Counted from the stretch's first letter, positions 43,997 through 53,751 are shown. The stretch: 64,000 nucleotides of DNA from Bacteroidales bacterium (GCA_016931575.1 JAFGEO010000160.1:1-64000); one strand, 5' to 3'. A program made the numbers and translations. The notes: generated by a model from the letters alone, not told the origin.

Positions 43997-45553
43997 TTAA
44001 TATACAGTGAAATTACGGTTGAGGATTTCACCCTCCCTGATATCCAGATCGGGACTGCTCAGGTTCAGTGTGCCGGTGCCGATCAGCTTGAAAACGATCT
44101 CGGAAATGTAATCGCTCTCGTTGGTTCCGGAAAGGGTGAAGTTCACCTGGCCGCCCGTATCCTCGTAATCGTAGTTTCCCCATCCCATCGGAACCTCAAT
44201 GGTCATGCCTTCGGAATAGTCCAGTACAAAGTCGATGTCCCAGTCGCCCGGCTTCTGCAGGGTGACAGTATAGGTAGTGTCGCCCTCGAGTGCGGTGCCT
44301 TCTGCCATGTTTAGCATGTTTGGTCCGGCAGGGGATTCATCCAGGAAAATAAACTCGGTATTGAACTGCCCGCCCCAGGTGATGGTCTTTGTAAAGGAAG
44401 GGGTTTCCGACCCGTTATAGTAATATTCCACTTCGGCACTGCCCGACTGGTAGAATTCAATCGGCAGGTCGATCCGTTCCCCATTTACGGTTGAGGTGAA
44501 GGTTTGCCCGGTGGCTCCGTATTCACTCACCTTCCATCCATAATTATGAAAGGGTTGGTAGCCCCAGGCTACATCGCCGGATAGTTTCCGCATGTTAATC
44601 ATAATTTTCCCCATGCTGGGCATATCAACAGCAAAAGAATATTGCGTGATCAGTTTTATATCTGTCAGGTCCGGGTTCAGGACATTGGGCCCGTTCCCGG
44701 TGGAGTCCGGGAAACTGAACACCGTTGCGATACCAAAGGATGAATTGGCAGTGAAGTGGTTAATGAAGGTTTCAAAACTATTGATTTCCTCGATTTCCAC
44801 ACCCAGCTCAGTATATTTATCTGTTACGTTTTGCCCGATTTGTTCACAGTTAAGGGCCAGCGCCTGTCCGAGCAATTCAGACTGGATCAGGGTATCGTCC
44901 AGCAAGCCATCGGTTTTGATGTCTGCGGTAAAGTCGGCCAATAAAAGGCTGAGTTCCGAAGTGGTATGATTTCCCTGGAAGATGGCTGATAATGCCAGCA
45001 GGATAGCGTTTCCCTCGCCGGTTTTGCTGATGTCCAGGTATTCAGGGTTCCAGACTGCATATTCCTTCATTTCGAAGATGGACAGGATCTCTTCCTGCGC
45101 CTGAGTTTTGGCTTCATCCAGGCTTAAACCTTCCTCCGTGATCAGGTATTTGACACGTTCGAATTCCAGGTGGGTCAGAATGTTTACATTGATCAGGGTG
45201 CTGTCGGGGGTGGCATGTCCAATAGCCTTAAGGCTGATCCTTTCCGAAGAAAGCTCACCGGAGATTTCATTGAAATAGAAGCCGTCGCCGATTATTTCCA
45301 CGTAGGGGGATGCCAGACCAATGCCCTCAAAACTGAATTGTCCCAGCTCATTTGTCGTTGTATTGAACGAATTACCGGTTTGGGTGTACTCGTTATTCAG
45401 TTCGTAGAGGGTGATTTCGCTCCCGTTAATGAAGGGGCCTTTCTGGACAATGCCTTTGACATCATAGGTATGGGTGGTATCAACAGGATCCTTGATACAG
45501 CTGACCAATACCAGTAAAATCATCATAGACAGAAGGAGGGGTCGTTTTTGCAT
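43997..45553 (-). CDS. Large predicted surface lipoprotein
   Basis: The 518-residue protein has the lipoprotein signal MQKRPLLLSMMILLVLVSC (Cys19). The N-terminal region (about 30-100, VKGIVQKGPFINGSEITLYELN, then TNELGQFSFEGIGL) resembles a carboxypeptidase-like regulatory/CNA-B fold. The middle (100-270) is helical and acidic, and the C-terminal region (about 285-518) is beta-rich with YYYNGSETPSFTKTITWGG. I do not recognise a named family. With the next lipoprotein on the same strand it may form a small cell-surface unit. Confidence 0.7.
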   Translation of the reverse strand: MQKRPLLLSMMILLVLVSCIKDPVDTTHTYDVKGIVQKGPFINGSEITLYELNNEYTQTGNSFNTTTNELGQFSFEGIGLASPYVEIIGDGFYFNEISGELSSERISLKAIGHATPDSTLINVNILTHLEFERVKYLITEEGLSLDEAKTQAQEEILSIFEMKEYAVWNPEYLDISKTGEGNAILLALSAIFQGNHTTSELSLLLADFTADIKTDGLLDDTLIQSELLGQALALNCEQIGQNVTDKYTELGVEIEEINSFETFINHFTANSSFGIATVFSFPDSTGNGPNVLNPDLTDIKLITQYSFAVDMPSMGKIMINMRKLSGDVAWGYQPFHNYGWKVSEYGATGQTFTSTVNGERIDLPIEFYQSGSAEVEYYYNGSETPSFTKTITWGGQFNTEFIFLDESPAGPNMLNMAEGTALEGDTTYTVTLQKPGDWDIDFVLDYSEGMTIEVPMGWGNYDYEDTGGQVNFTLSGTNESDYISEIVFKLIGTGTLNLSSPDLDIREGEILNRNFTVY

Positions 45554-45734
45554 GTTTGGGTAAGTTGATTTTAATCTTTAGACGGAAAGATGGGGATTTG
45601 GTTGCGTTTGGGGGTATTTTTATGTGAACCACGCGTCGGGAGACGAGCGGCAGCGTGGGATTCAACCTGGTTATCGCTTATTAATGGATTTGTTTCAGGC
45701 ACAGGCGGCCGAACTTGCGCGGGGAATAGGCAAT

Positions 45735-46502
45735 TTATCTGAAAAAGCCTCCTTCCGAATGGATGGTCTGGCCACTGATCCAGTCGGCTTTCTCACTGGC
45801 CAAAAAGGCGATCAGGTTTGCTGCATCCTGAGGTTCTCCATACCTGTTTCTGGGAGCCATATGGATAAACTTATCATGGGTTTCCTGATCCATCCAGCCG
45901 GTATCTGTGATACCAGGATTAACGGTATTGATGGTGATGTTTTTAAAGCCGATTTCGTGTTGTATCATTCGGGTAAATGATTCAATGGCTGCTTTAGTGA
46001 TGGCATACGCAATTTCAGTCCCCATAGCACCTAAACTCTGACCCGTCGTCAGGTTGATGATCCGCCCGAATTTTTCTTGTTTAAATCGTCGGATAAACTC
46101 TAGGGACAGGAGTATCGTACCCCGTTGATTTACAAAATAATGCTTGTCCAATTCCTCCGCGGTCAGACTATTGACATCGGTTTGAGTACTGTAGGCTGCA
46201 TTATTAATCAGAATTGAAGGATTGCCCAGCAGCTTTTCTGTCTGATCTAATACTAATCCTGCTGATTCTGTTTTGCCCAGATCAAGTTCCATTTTTGCAC
46301 ATCGTACACCAAGAGCCTCAATTTCCTTTTGTATCAGTTCAGGCTCACCATCTTCCACTCCCCAGGGCATCGTCTTGTCATATTCACGGAAATAGGTGAA
46401 AAAAATATCATTTCCCTGCCTGGCTAATTCTGTACATATCGCTTTCCCGATTCCTTTTAATCTGGTTGCCCCGGTAACAATGGCTATTCTGTTTTGTGCC
46501 AT
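45735..46502 (-). CDS. Short-chain dehydrogenase/reductase
   Basis: The 255-residue classical SDR has the cofactor loop TGATRLKGIGKA (10-21), NNAAYS (100-105), and catalytic Tyr166/Lys170 in YAITK. The motif GATRLKGIG is slightly expanded against the common TGxxxGIG. It ends QTIHSEGGFFR. The substrate is unknown; resemblance to 3-oxoacyl-ACP reductase is only at the superfamily level. A 38-codon frame stops 6 bases before its ATG. Confidence 0.85.
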   Translation of the reverse strand: MAQNRIAIVTGATRLKGIGKAICTELARQGNDIFFTYFREYDKTMPWGVEDGEPELIQKEIEALGVRCAKMELDLGKTESAGLVLDQTEKLLGNPSILINNAAYSTQTDVNSLTAEELDKHYFVNQRGTILLSLEFIRRFKQEKFGRIINLTTGQSLGAMGTEIAYAITKAAIESFTRMIQHEIGFKNITINTVNPGITDTGWMDQETHDKFIHMAPRNRYGEPQDAANLIAFLASEKADWISGQTIHSEGGFFR

Positions 46503-46508
46503 ACTTTG

Positions 46509-46625
46509 CTAGTTGTTTCCTTCTTTTGATAAAAAGTCTATGCCGGGAACATGTGCATTTCCCTGTTTCAGAAATTCATGCGTCATCCGGTCTGCTGTAT
46601 AATCTTTAAACTGTACTATGTTCAA
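46509..46625 (-). pseudogene. Possible gene remnant or small ORF before the SDR gene
   Basis: On the minus strand an open frame reads, from a TTG at 46625, through FKDYTADRMTHEFLKQGNAH to a TAG six bases before the SDR ATG (38 residues). The composition and the phrase HVPGIDFLSKEGNN look protein-like. An in-frame stop lies two codons upstream of the TTG, and only 52 bases separate it from the CPBP gene. It may be the 3' end of a deleted gene or a short upstream ORF. Confidence 0.3.
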
Positions 46626-46677
46626 TTCCTGCTAATCAGGAGTAAGTTAATTGCGTACCTGGCCAAAGCCAAGAAAA

Positions 46678-47409
46678 TTATCCTCTCCTGACTATCTTCA
46701 TTTCCGGATTGAAATGAAGCGCGCAATAATCATTCAGCTGCGATAAAAGTACATGTGCCACAAATGCTACAAAGATCGATCCGGTATCCAGTGTGATCAG
46801 GCAAAGTGCTATGCCGAAGGGGATGGCCGAAATGGTTTCCTTGGCTCCCTTGGGGATGTGTGTAGCGGAGTAGAGAGAGGTATTGATGATGATGGCTGGC
46901 CATACGCCTATCACTGGCACCAGCAGCATCAGCAGGATACCGCGGAACAGGAACTCGTATGCGAGCAGGTACATCGACCAGTTCAGGGTGTTAAGTACGA
47001 GCAGGCCCGGAGTCCAGTTTTTGGCACGGATCTGCGGATAGGTAGCAATGGTGTCCGGTTTGCGTGCCGAGATCAGGGCCAGGGGAGTGATAATCACAGC
47101 CACTCCCAATAGGTACAGCAGGCTGTCACCGAAATTCTGAAGGGTGACCCCGTAATATTTCCAGCCATGTTCCGGGAACACGATGAAAACGGCTATGGCC
47201 GGTACGATACCGAGGAAAAGCACACCCATCTGCTTCTGGTAGAGCACCCAGGCGATCAGGGATTTTTCCTTTCCGTATTTCGATTCAAATTTCTTTTTCA
47301 CACCTTCTACCAGGGCCAGGAACCAGTAAATAATGAATCCTAAGGTAGTCAGGCCGACCGCCATCAGCATCTCCAGGTCGGCATTGTTCCATTTCAGCAG
47401 TTCTCTCAT
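46678..47409 (-). CDS. CPBP-type (CAAX protease-like) membrane protein
   Basis: The 243-residue protein has six to eight membrane helices. The CPBP motifs are recognisable: motif 1 YEFLFRG (Glu152, Arg156, with the first Glu of EExxxR replaced by Tyr), motif 2 SATHIPKG (His184) and motif 3 FVAHVLLSQLND (His219, Asn226). CPBP proteins are putative intramembrane metalloproteases, some linked to bacteriocin immunity. The lost Glu may weaken catalysis. It follows the epimerase gene by 36 bases. Confidence 0.75.
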   Translation of the reverse strand: MRELLKWNNADLEMLMAVGLTTLGFIIYWFLALVEGVKKKFESKYGKEKSLIAWVLYQKQMGVLFLGIVPAIAVFIVFPEHGWKYYGVTLQNFGDSLLYLLGVAVIITPLALISARKPDTIATYPQIRAKNWTPGLLVLNTLNWSMYLLAYEFLFRGILLMLLVPVIGVWPAIIINTSLYSATHIPKGAKETISAIPFGIALCLITLDTGSIFVAFVAHVLLSQLNDYCALHFNPEMKIVRRG

Positions 47410-47445
47410 GATCAGGAAATATTTTGTTCAGTTTACTTTTTCGGG

Positions 47446-48429
47446 TTAAATGTACTTGTTTGCCTTCAGCCAGTCGAAGCATTCCTGTATGCCCTCCTCA
47501 ATGGGATTTTGAGGCAAGTCAAGGTGCTTAACCGCTTTTGCAGCTGTAAAAAAGTGTTTGTCGTTGGAAATCTTTGACATCGGGTAGGTTACATCGGGAG
47601 CTTTTTTGGTAATATGCGCGATGGTCGATTGAAAAAGTCCAAAGGCAAGCACCAGAAATTTCGGAAGGGGAATTCCGGGAGCTTTTACCCCGGTAACCCT
47701 GGCGATTTTCTCGAATATCTCCTTGTAGGTAAGGTTGACATTCCCCAGGATATAGCATTCTCCGATTTCTCCTTTTGTGAGGGCATTCGCCACACCGACA
47801 GCAGCGTCTTTAACCTTAATGAAGTTTCTTCCCCCAAGAGTATAGCCGGGTACTTTTCCCCGGTAAACGCCAACGATCATGGCTCCTGAACTGGGTTTCG
47901 AATCGTAGGGTCCGAACATGAAGGTAGGATTAACCACGATGCAGGGCAATCCCTGGTTTTTGACAGCTTCCATGACCACCAGGTGGGCTTTGTACTTTGA
48001 ATCCTGGTACTCCATTTTGTAGCGTGCCGAGGAATAAGGTTTCCCCTCATGCCCCGGATCTTGCTCATCTCCAAATCCAAAGGTGTTGGCCGTACCGATA
48101 TAAACCATTCTTTTTATTCCGGCTTTCAGTGCAGCATTAACCACATTCCTTGTACCCTCGACATTCACTTTTTTGACGATTTCGGAACGGGAGGGCCAGA
48201 TTGAAGTGTTGGCCGCAGCATGGATCAGGGCATCGCACCCTTCCAGGGCCTGAAAGATATCTTCCTCATTCAGGATGTCGCCTTCAAATTTTCCGATATC
48301 AAGATCATTCAGAAGCTCCGTAGGCCGGCCGGGCTGTATAAAAGCCCTTACCTTGTATCCTCTGCCAAGTAATTCACGTGTAATATTTGTACCGAGGAAA
48401 CCGTCGGCTCCGGTGAGAAGTATTTTCAT
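47446..48429 (-). CDS. NAD-dependent epimerase/dehydratase family protein
   Basis: The 327-residue extended SDR starts at ATG 48429 (MKILLTGADGFLGTN); an earlier in-frame start lacks the fold start. The NAD loop is GADGFLG (7-13), and the catalytic pair is Tyr141/Lys145 in EYQDSKYKAH. It resembles dihydroflavonol-4-reductase-like members. The substrate is unknown. It is read with the CPBP gene 36 bases downstream. Confidence 0.85.
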   Translation of the reverse strand: MKILLTGADGFLGTNITRELLGRGYKVRAFIQPGRPTELLNDLDIGKFEGDILNEEDIFQALEGCDALIHAAANTSIWPSRSEIVKKVNVEGTRNVVNAALKAGIKRMVYIGTANTFGFGDEQDPGHEGKPYSSARYKMEYQDSKYKAHLVVMEAVKNQGLPCIVVNPTFMFGPYDSKPSSGAMIVGVYRGKVPGYTLGGRNFIKVKDAAVGVANALTKGEIGECYILGNVNLTYKEIFEKIARVTGVKAPGIPLPKFLVLAFGLFQSTIAHITKKAPDVTYPMSKISNDKHFFTAAKAVKHLDLPQNPIEEGIQECFDWLKANKYI

Positions 48430-48518
48430 TAAGTGTGTTTTTTGTTTTCGGCGGCAAAAAATACGCATAATAATCACGATATCAAAATTAGTCCGGATAT
48501 CAAAAGCAAAATTATGTT

Positions 48519-48538
48519 AAAGTCAAGACCTTGACTTT
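48519..48538. promoter_or_regulatory. Palindrome between divergent genes (candidate operator)
   Basis: A perfect 9-base inverted repeat, AAAGTCAAG-AC-CTTGACTTT, lies in the 209-base space between the minus-strand epimerase and the plus-strand phosphoesterase genes. No T-run follows, so a dimeric regulator site is the simpler idea. A terminator role is not excluded. Confidence 0.4.
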
Positions 48539-48638
48539 CTTCACGATCATCTGCTTCTTGATAAATCAAACATTCTTCATAAATTGCAGGAGCGGATTAT
48601 CATTCAGATGAGCCCTGTCGAATCCAATATAAAAACCT

Positions 48639-49538
48639 ATGCTAAGCAGACTATCCCTTGCCAGCCTGATTTTCCTCTGTATGTCAACAGGCCGGCTTCA
48701 GGCCCAGACTGATCAACCTCAGGATTTCAACTTCATTTTTATGACGGACATCCATCTGGAGCCGGGACGCAGGGCCCCGGAAGGTTTCCGGCAGGCCATT
48801 GATACGGCAAATAAACTGAATGCTGACTTTGTGCTTACCGGGGGCGACCTGGTTGCCGATGCCCTCGGGGCTTCCCATGGCCGTGCCGATTCATTATACC
48901 TTTTGTACCGGGATGGCCTGAAGGCTTTTACTATGCCGGTCTACAATACCATCGGGAACCACGAGCTTTGGGGTATCTATCGTTCAAGTGGTGCCGACAC
49001 CACACACCCAGACTATGGGTATGGGATGTACCGGCGTTATTTTGGGGATACTTACTATTCCTTTGATCACAAAGGCTGGCATTTCATCATCCTTAACAGC
49101 ATCACGGATGCAGGTGATCGTTACCTGGGTTATATCGATTCAACCCAGCTGGAATGGATAAAGCATGACCTTGAGCAGATTGAAGTGGGGACGCCGGTAA
49201 TTTTATGTACTCACATACCGCTAATTTCCGCATACAATCAACTCAGCAAAGGATCCACCGCTCCAAATGATTCCTCCATGGTGGTGAGCAATTCCCGTGA
49301 CGTTCTCCTGATGTTGTACCGGCATAACCTGAAACTGGTTTTGCAGGGTCACCATCACATCATCGAGGCCCTCAGCTTTCAGAACAAGGTCACCTTTCTG
49401 ACAGGGGGTGCCGTCTCGGCATATTGGTGGGGAGGCCCCAGGGAAGGTATGGAAGAGGGCTTTATGCTCATAAAACTGAGGAATGGGGAAGTCGATTGGG
49501 AATATGTCGATTTTGGCTGGGAAGCCGGGGGTCACTGA
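48639..49538 (+). CDS. Secreted metallophosphoesterase
   Basis: The 299-residue calcineurin-like enzyme has a signal peptide (1-22, cleaved near LQAQ). The metal ligands are in order: Asp37 and His39 (MTDIHLE), Asp70 (TGGDLV), Asn106/His107 (IGNHEL), His in CTHIPL and GHHHIIEA. It should hydrolyse a phosphomonoester or diester in the periplasm; the substrate is unknown. Confidence 0.88.
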   Translation: MLSRLSLASLIFLCMSTGRLQAQTDQPQDFNFIFMTDIHLEPGRRAPEGFRQAIDTANKLNADFVLTGGDLVADALGASHGRADSLYLLYRDGLKAFTMPVYNTIGNHELWGIYRSSGADTTHPDYGYGMYRRYFGDTYYSFDHKGWHFIILNSITDAGDRYLGYIDSTQLEWIKHDLEQIEVGTPVILCTHIPLISAYNQLSKGSTAPNDSSMVVSNSRDVLLMLYRHNLKLVLQGHHHIIEALSFQNKVTFLTGGAVSAYWWGGPREGMEEGFMLIKLRNGEVDWEYVDFGWEAGGH

Positions 49539-49579
49539 TCGTTTTTCGCTGAACCGGCAATAGGTCGTGATCAGCTCTC

Positions 49580-50914
49580 TCAGAACTTTGCATATTTTTC
49601 TTTGAACTGCTCACTCAGTTTAATGGGGAGGGTAAAATAGAATGCGCTGCCCTGGTTCGGAATAGATTCCAGCCAGATATTCCCCCCCAGCATTTCGATA
49701 AGCTTCTTGGCAATGGATAAGCCTATCCCGGTTCCGCGATGGAGCACCTCACAATTGCTGCTATCGATCTTTACAAACCGGTCGAAAACACGGTCCTTAT
49801 CCTCTTCATCGATTCCAATTCCCGTATCCAGGATGTGGAATTGTACCCATTCCTTCTGTATTTTATAGCCGAATTTAACATATCCCTTCTCAGTAAATTT
49901 CAATGCATTTGAAACCAGGTTGGAGAGGATCTGTTCCAGTCTGGCCGTGTCGGTTTCGATCATAATGTCCTGTTCCTGCCGGTCATAGAGCAACTCCAGT
50001 TTTGATCGTTTTTCCTGTGGAACAATTTGCCGGAAGGTCAGCTCCAGGTTCATCATAAACTTGTCGAGATGGACCGACCTGGGAAGTATTCTGAGTTCGT
50101 CCGCCTCAATACGCGAAATATCCAGGATGTCATCAATCAGGCGGAGCAGGTAATCGACACTCTCTTCGACCGTATCATGATAGTGCTCCCTTTTCTCCTG
50201 AGAGATACCCGAGCGGCGCAGTAATCCTGTAAAACCCATGATAGCGTTCATTGGTGTCCGGATTTCATGGCTCATATTTGCCAGGAAAGCTGACTTCAGG
50301 CGGTCGGATTTTTCTGCCTTCCGTTTCTCCTGGATATAATTTTGCTTCGCATAGCCCATGATGATAGCACCTACCCAGAAATACAGGATCAGACTGGAGA
50401 CCATATCTACCCTGCGTTCATATTCTGTAGGATAGGGGAGAAGTATTCCGGGATGGGCGCCTTCATAATAAAAGAGGATAATAATATTTAGTCCCACGAG
50501 AACCAGCAACAACCAGCGGAGCCATTTATCCGTTATCAGAACAATGGAAAGTATCAGCAGGAAATAGGTGTAGGGAATGGGCCCGTAGGATCCGGCACTG
50601 TATAGCCATAAACTTGAGAGAAGAAAATATGCTGCCACCAGTGCCAGCCATTTCGATACCTGGACAAGGGAGAAAACGCGACTAAGGATAAAAACCAGTA
50701 AATAGATCAGAGTTGTGAGCAGGGTAAGGTATGTTTCGATTTTGCCCAGATCCAGGATGAGGTTGAAAATAAAACCTGAGAGGCCGGTTGCTGCAATGGC
50801 AAGCGAGACGGAATTTATGAACCGGTGTTCAAAATGATGTTTCCGGTCATCACCAGAAAACCAGAGATGTATTTTTTTACCGATAAAAAAAATAAAGTTG
50901 CGCATACCATCCAT
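49580..50914 (-). CDS. Membrane histidine kinase with polytopic sensor
   Basis: The 444-residue kinase has about six N-terminal membrane helices (between 33 and 190) with short loops, suggesting a membrane-embedded signal. HisKA has His216 in FLANMSHEIRTPMNAI; HATPase has EQILSNLVSNALKFT, DTGIGID and GTGIGLSIAKKL. No receiver domain and no regulator gene nearby. Its kinase core is close in sequence to the hybrid kinase near 3.6 kb, so it may have arisen from a common source. Confidence 0.9.
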   Translation of the reverse strand: MDGMRNFIFFIGKKIHLWFSGDDRKHHFEHRFINSVSLAIAATGLSGFIFNLILDLGKIETYLTLLTTLIYLLVFILSRVFSLVQVSKWLALVAAYFLLSSLWLYSAGSYGPIPYTYFLLILSIVLITDKWLRWLLLVLVGLNIIILFYYEGAHPGILLPYPTEYERRVDMVSSLILYFWVGAIIMGYAKQNYIQEKRKAEKSDRLKSAFLANMSHEIRTPMNAIMGFTGLLRRSGISQEKREHYHDTVEESVDYLLRLIDDILDISRIEADELRILPRSVHLDKFMMNLELTFRQIVPQEKRSKLELLYDRQEQDIMIETDTARLEQILSNLVSNALKFTEKGYVKFGYKIQKEWVQFHILDTGIGIDEEDKDRVFDRFVKIDSSNCEVLHRGTGIGLSIAKKLIEMLGGNIWLESIPNQGSAFYFTLPIKLSEQFKEKYAKF

Positions 50915-51039
50915 CCATGGGACCTTCTATTAAAGGTACATGTAATTATTTACAAATCAAATGAATATTCTGGCTTATAACAGCCGAAGCTTTGATATGG
51001 TTCACCTGGATCACCAGTCTGTATTAAAGGCTTTTTTCC

Positions 51040-51047
51040 TACATTTA
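51040..51047 (+). promoter_or_regulatory. Candidate promoter -7 element TACATTTA for yqeY
   Basis: It differs from TAnnTTTG at the last base only and lies 26 bases before the start codon. The match is modest. Confidence 0.35.
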
Positions 51048-51073
51048 TACCTTTAATTCAAAAAAGGCATCCT

Positions 51074-51526
51074 ATGAAATTAAGTAATCAGGTAAACGAA
51101 GATATCAAGTCAGCCATGAAGGCCAGAGATAAAGTGACTCTTGAGGCTCTGCGTGCCGTTAAAACGGCCTTCACCCTTGCCAGGACCCAGGAAGGTTCAA
51201 AGAATGAGCTTTCAGACGAGGAAGAACATAAGATTATCCAGAGGCTGGTAAAACAGCGAAAAGACTCTGCAGCCATTTATCAGCAGCAAGCCCGCGAGGA
51301 TTTGTACCAGAAAGAGATTGAAGAGGTGGAGGTACTGGAAAAGTATCTGCCTGAGAAAATGAGCAATGAAGAGCTTGAATCGTACCTGAAAGGGCTGATT
51401 GAGAAAACAGGGGCTTCGGGTATGCAGGATATGGGGAAGGTTATGGGAACTGCCACTGTGGAGCTGGCAGGGAAAGCTGAGGGTAAGGAGATCGCAGGGA
51501 TGGTCCGGAAACTATTATCGAACTAA
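51074..51526 (+). CDS. yqeY: GatB/YqeY domain protein
   Basis: The 150-residue protein is a free-standing YqeY domain, as in the C-terminus of the GatB subunit of aspartyl/glutamyl-tRNA amidotransferase. Visible: LEALRAVKTAFTLA, VKQRKDSAAIYQQQ, LEKYLPEKMSNEEL and MGKVMGTATVELAGKAEGKEIA. It is thought to bind tRNA; its role alone is unknown. It faces ppiD across a shared terminator. Confidence 0.92.
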   Translation: MKLSNQVNEDIKSAMKARDKVTLEALRAVKTAFTLARTQEGSKNELSDEEEHKIIQRLVKQRKDSAAIYQQQAREDLYQKEIEEVEVLEKYLPEKMSNEELESYLKGLIEKTGASGMQDMGKVMGTATVELAGKAEGKEIAGMVRKLLSN

Positions 51527-51531
51527 TAAAA

Positions 51532-51554
51532 AACCCGCTGTTTTGCAGCGGGTT
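51532..51554. terminator. Bidirectional terminator between yqeY and ppiD
   Basis: AACCCGCTG pairs with CAGCGGGTT around TTTTG. On the minus strand the stem is followed by TTTTTTATT, so it is stronger for the ppiD side; on the plus strand only ATTTAG follows. Confidence 0.8.
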
Positions 51555-51567
51555 ATTTAGGTTTTAA

Positions 51568-53751
51568 TTAGTATAACCTGAATCGGAAGTCCTCTACCTC
51601 AGCAAGTCTGAGTAATTCTTTCCGGAGGCTGTATCCGTCCTGTATCCATTGCAGGTAATCCATCCGAAGGGCGTTCCTGATATCATCGTCTGTGAAGACG
51701 TTTGCTTCGGGATCCCTGAAATCAACTGTAAATACATAAACCCCGCTCTTATCGAAAACCGGCTTGCTGAGTTTTCCTTCGGGTTCATTTACTGCAGCAG
51801 CAATAAGGCTGTAATCCCGTGATCCGCTAACCTGGTCGGTGTTGAACCGAATATTTGACTGACGACGGATCTCCAGTTCCATTTTACCTGCTACCTCTTC
51901 CAGGGTGCTGGCGCCGGCCAGGGCTGATCCAAATTCTTTTGTGATCAGGCGTGCTTTTTTCTGGCGGATAAGGAGCTTTTTAATCTGGTCCTTAACATCT
52001 TCCATAGCCAGGTATCCCTGTTCATCCATGTCTGAAACGATAGGGACAATGTACTGGTCGCCATATAATTTAGGATAGCTGATCGCCCCTTTTTCAGTTT
52101 CATCATCGAAAGCCCACTGAATGATATCACGGGTTGATGGCATATTCTGAATTAGCATCTGTGTCATCGGATGTATACCTGTAACAGGTATGGCAATCTG
52201 GTTGAATTTGGCCGCAGACTCTTCAAATTTCCTGGTTTTCAGGTATTCATCATGAAGGCCCTTAGCCTGTTGTCCGATTACCTTGATGGTGATTGCGCTG
52301 GGGGATATCTCTGAATAAAGGATCTCATACTGAGACTTTTCAACCGCCTTGGTCTTGTCAATGATCTGCGAGATCTGGATGTAATGAATGTTATTGGCTC
52401 CGATATTGGTGTCAATCTCAATAAGGGAGACCTGCCCCACAGAACTACGGAACAATTCATCAAACTCCTGCATGTTTGGATTTTCAACCAGCCAGGTAGA
52501 GTCAAATACATTCATACCATACTGCTGACCATAACGGGCAGAGAATCTGTTATAGGTCTCGTTAAAGTCAGCGCCACCTCTAATTGCAGTATACATGGAA
52601 TCAGAAATATTCTTCACATTGGCGATGACATCCTCAGCAATCATGCCTGATAGGTTGACCTGAATGATATTAGTCTGAACGGAATCCGGTGAGCTGATCC
52701 GTTTCTTCAGACGGGCAACTTTATAGAAACCATCTTCTACATAAGGATCGACAAGTGCTCCGGTGCTTCCTGAAAATGCAGCTTCTTCAGAGATCGCCGC
52801 CGGCAGTTGATCCTTCCTGAAGTTGTTCAGCATAAAGCTGAGGGACTGTTTTGTGCCGACGAAATCGTGTACTTCGCTGCTGTTGGCAAATTTTTCGAAT
52901 ACCAGGGTGGAATCATTGATAAACAGTTTTCTCTTTGCAGCAAGGGTATCTTCAGCAGAGGGGATCAGGTAAAATGAAACGTACTTAATATCACGGGTTT
53001 CATCGCGGTAATACTTCTCTCTGTTTTCCTTATAGTAAGCTTTAATCTCCTTCTCGTTTACCGATACTTTGTTATCGGGGATCTCATCGAAATTCTTCTT
53101 TATATAGCGGATGTCCACCGAAGGGGCAAGCTGTTCCTTATAGAAGCCAAGCTCAAGTTTATTAACGAAAAGCCCGTTGAAGAGGATCTGGTTGTATTTT
53201 TGGGACAGTCTTTTCCTTTTCATGTCAAATTCCAGGTCGTTCCACAGAAGTTGCTCATCGATGGATTTGGAGCTGAAATTATCCCGCAGGTCTTTGGCTT
53301 TATTGCCATTGTATTGTCCGTTATCGTAAAAATACCCGATAGAAAGCAGCATGGTATCTGGTGAGATCATGGCCATTTCGTCGAAATCGGCATCGGAAAA
53401 AGCAATACCGATCTCTTCATACTGATCATACATCAGGTTTTCATGTAAATAATATTCCCAGGTTTTATTGTAAGCTTGCTGGCGGATCTGGTCGCTCATC
53501 TTGCTGGGATCTGCACCCATTGCCATATATCTGATCTGCATGCCTTTCTCCAATTCAACAGCTTTTTGCTGAAATGTTGTATACTTCACCTTGGAGCCGT
53601 CTATTTTTCCAATGACATTCTTCTTGGAACCCATACCCATGACTCCCCCTTCAGTGATGAACATACCTAAAATAAAGGCAACAAGGGCAATACCAATGAT
53701 AATAGCTACCAGTTTACCATGTCTTTCTCGAATTCTCTGTATAACTGCCAT
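51568..53751 (-). CDS. ppiD: PpiD-like periplasmic folding chaperone (SurA/parvulin type)
   Basis: The 727-residue protein has one N-terminal membrane anchor (about 14-34), then a SurA N-type domain with VIGKIDGSKVKYTTFQQKA and a parvulin region (about 340-450). A coiled, acidic C-terminal part ends LAEVEDFRFRLY. In Gram-negatives PpiD helps outer-membrane protein folding at the periplasmic side. It is the last gene of the envelope cluster on this strand but lies 368 bases from the next one. Confidence 0.85.
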   Translation of the reverse strand: MAVIQRIRERHGKLVAIIIGIALVAFILGMFITEGGVMGMGSKKNVIGKIDGSKVKYTTFQQKAVELEKGMQIRYMAMGADPSKMSDQIRQQAYNKTWEYYLHENLMYDQYEEIGIAFSDADFDEMAMISPDTMLLSIGYFYDNGQYNGNKAKDLRDNFSSKSIDEQLLWNDLEFDMKRKRLSQKYNQILFNGLFVNKLELGFYKEQLAPSVDIRYIKKNFDEIPDNKVSVNEKEIKAYYKENREKYYRDETRDIKYVSFYLIPSAEDTLAAKRKLFINDSTLVFEKFANSSEVHDFVGTKQSLSFMLNNFRKDQLPAAISEEAAFSGSTGALVDPYVEDGFYKVARLKKRISSPDSVQTNIIQVNLSGMIAEDVIANVKNISDSMYTAIRGGADFNETYNRFSARYGQQYGMNVFDSTWLVENPNMQEFDELFRSSVGQVSLIEIDTNIGANNIHYIQISQIIDKTKAVEKSQYEILYSEISPSAITIKVIGQQAKGLHDEYLKTRKFEESAAKFNQIAIPVTGIHPMTQMLIQNMPSTRDIIQWAFDDETEKGAISYPKLYGDQYIVPIVSDMDEQGYLAMEDVKDQIKKLLIRQKKARLITKEFGSALAGASTLEEVAGKMELEIRRQSNIRFNTDQVSGSRDYSLIAAAVNEPEGKLSKPVFDKSGVYVFTVDFRDPEANVFTDDDIRNALRMDYLQWIQDGYSLRKELLRLAEVEDFRFRLY

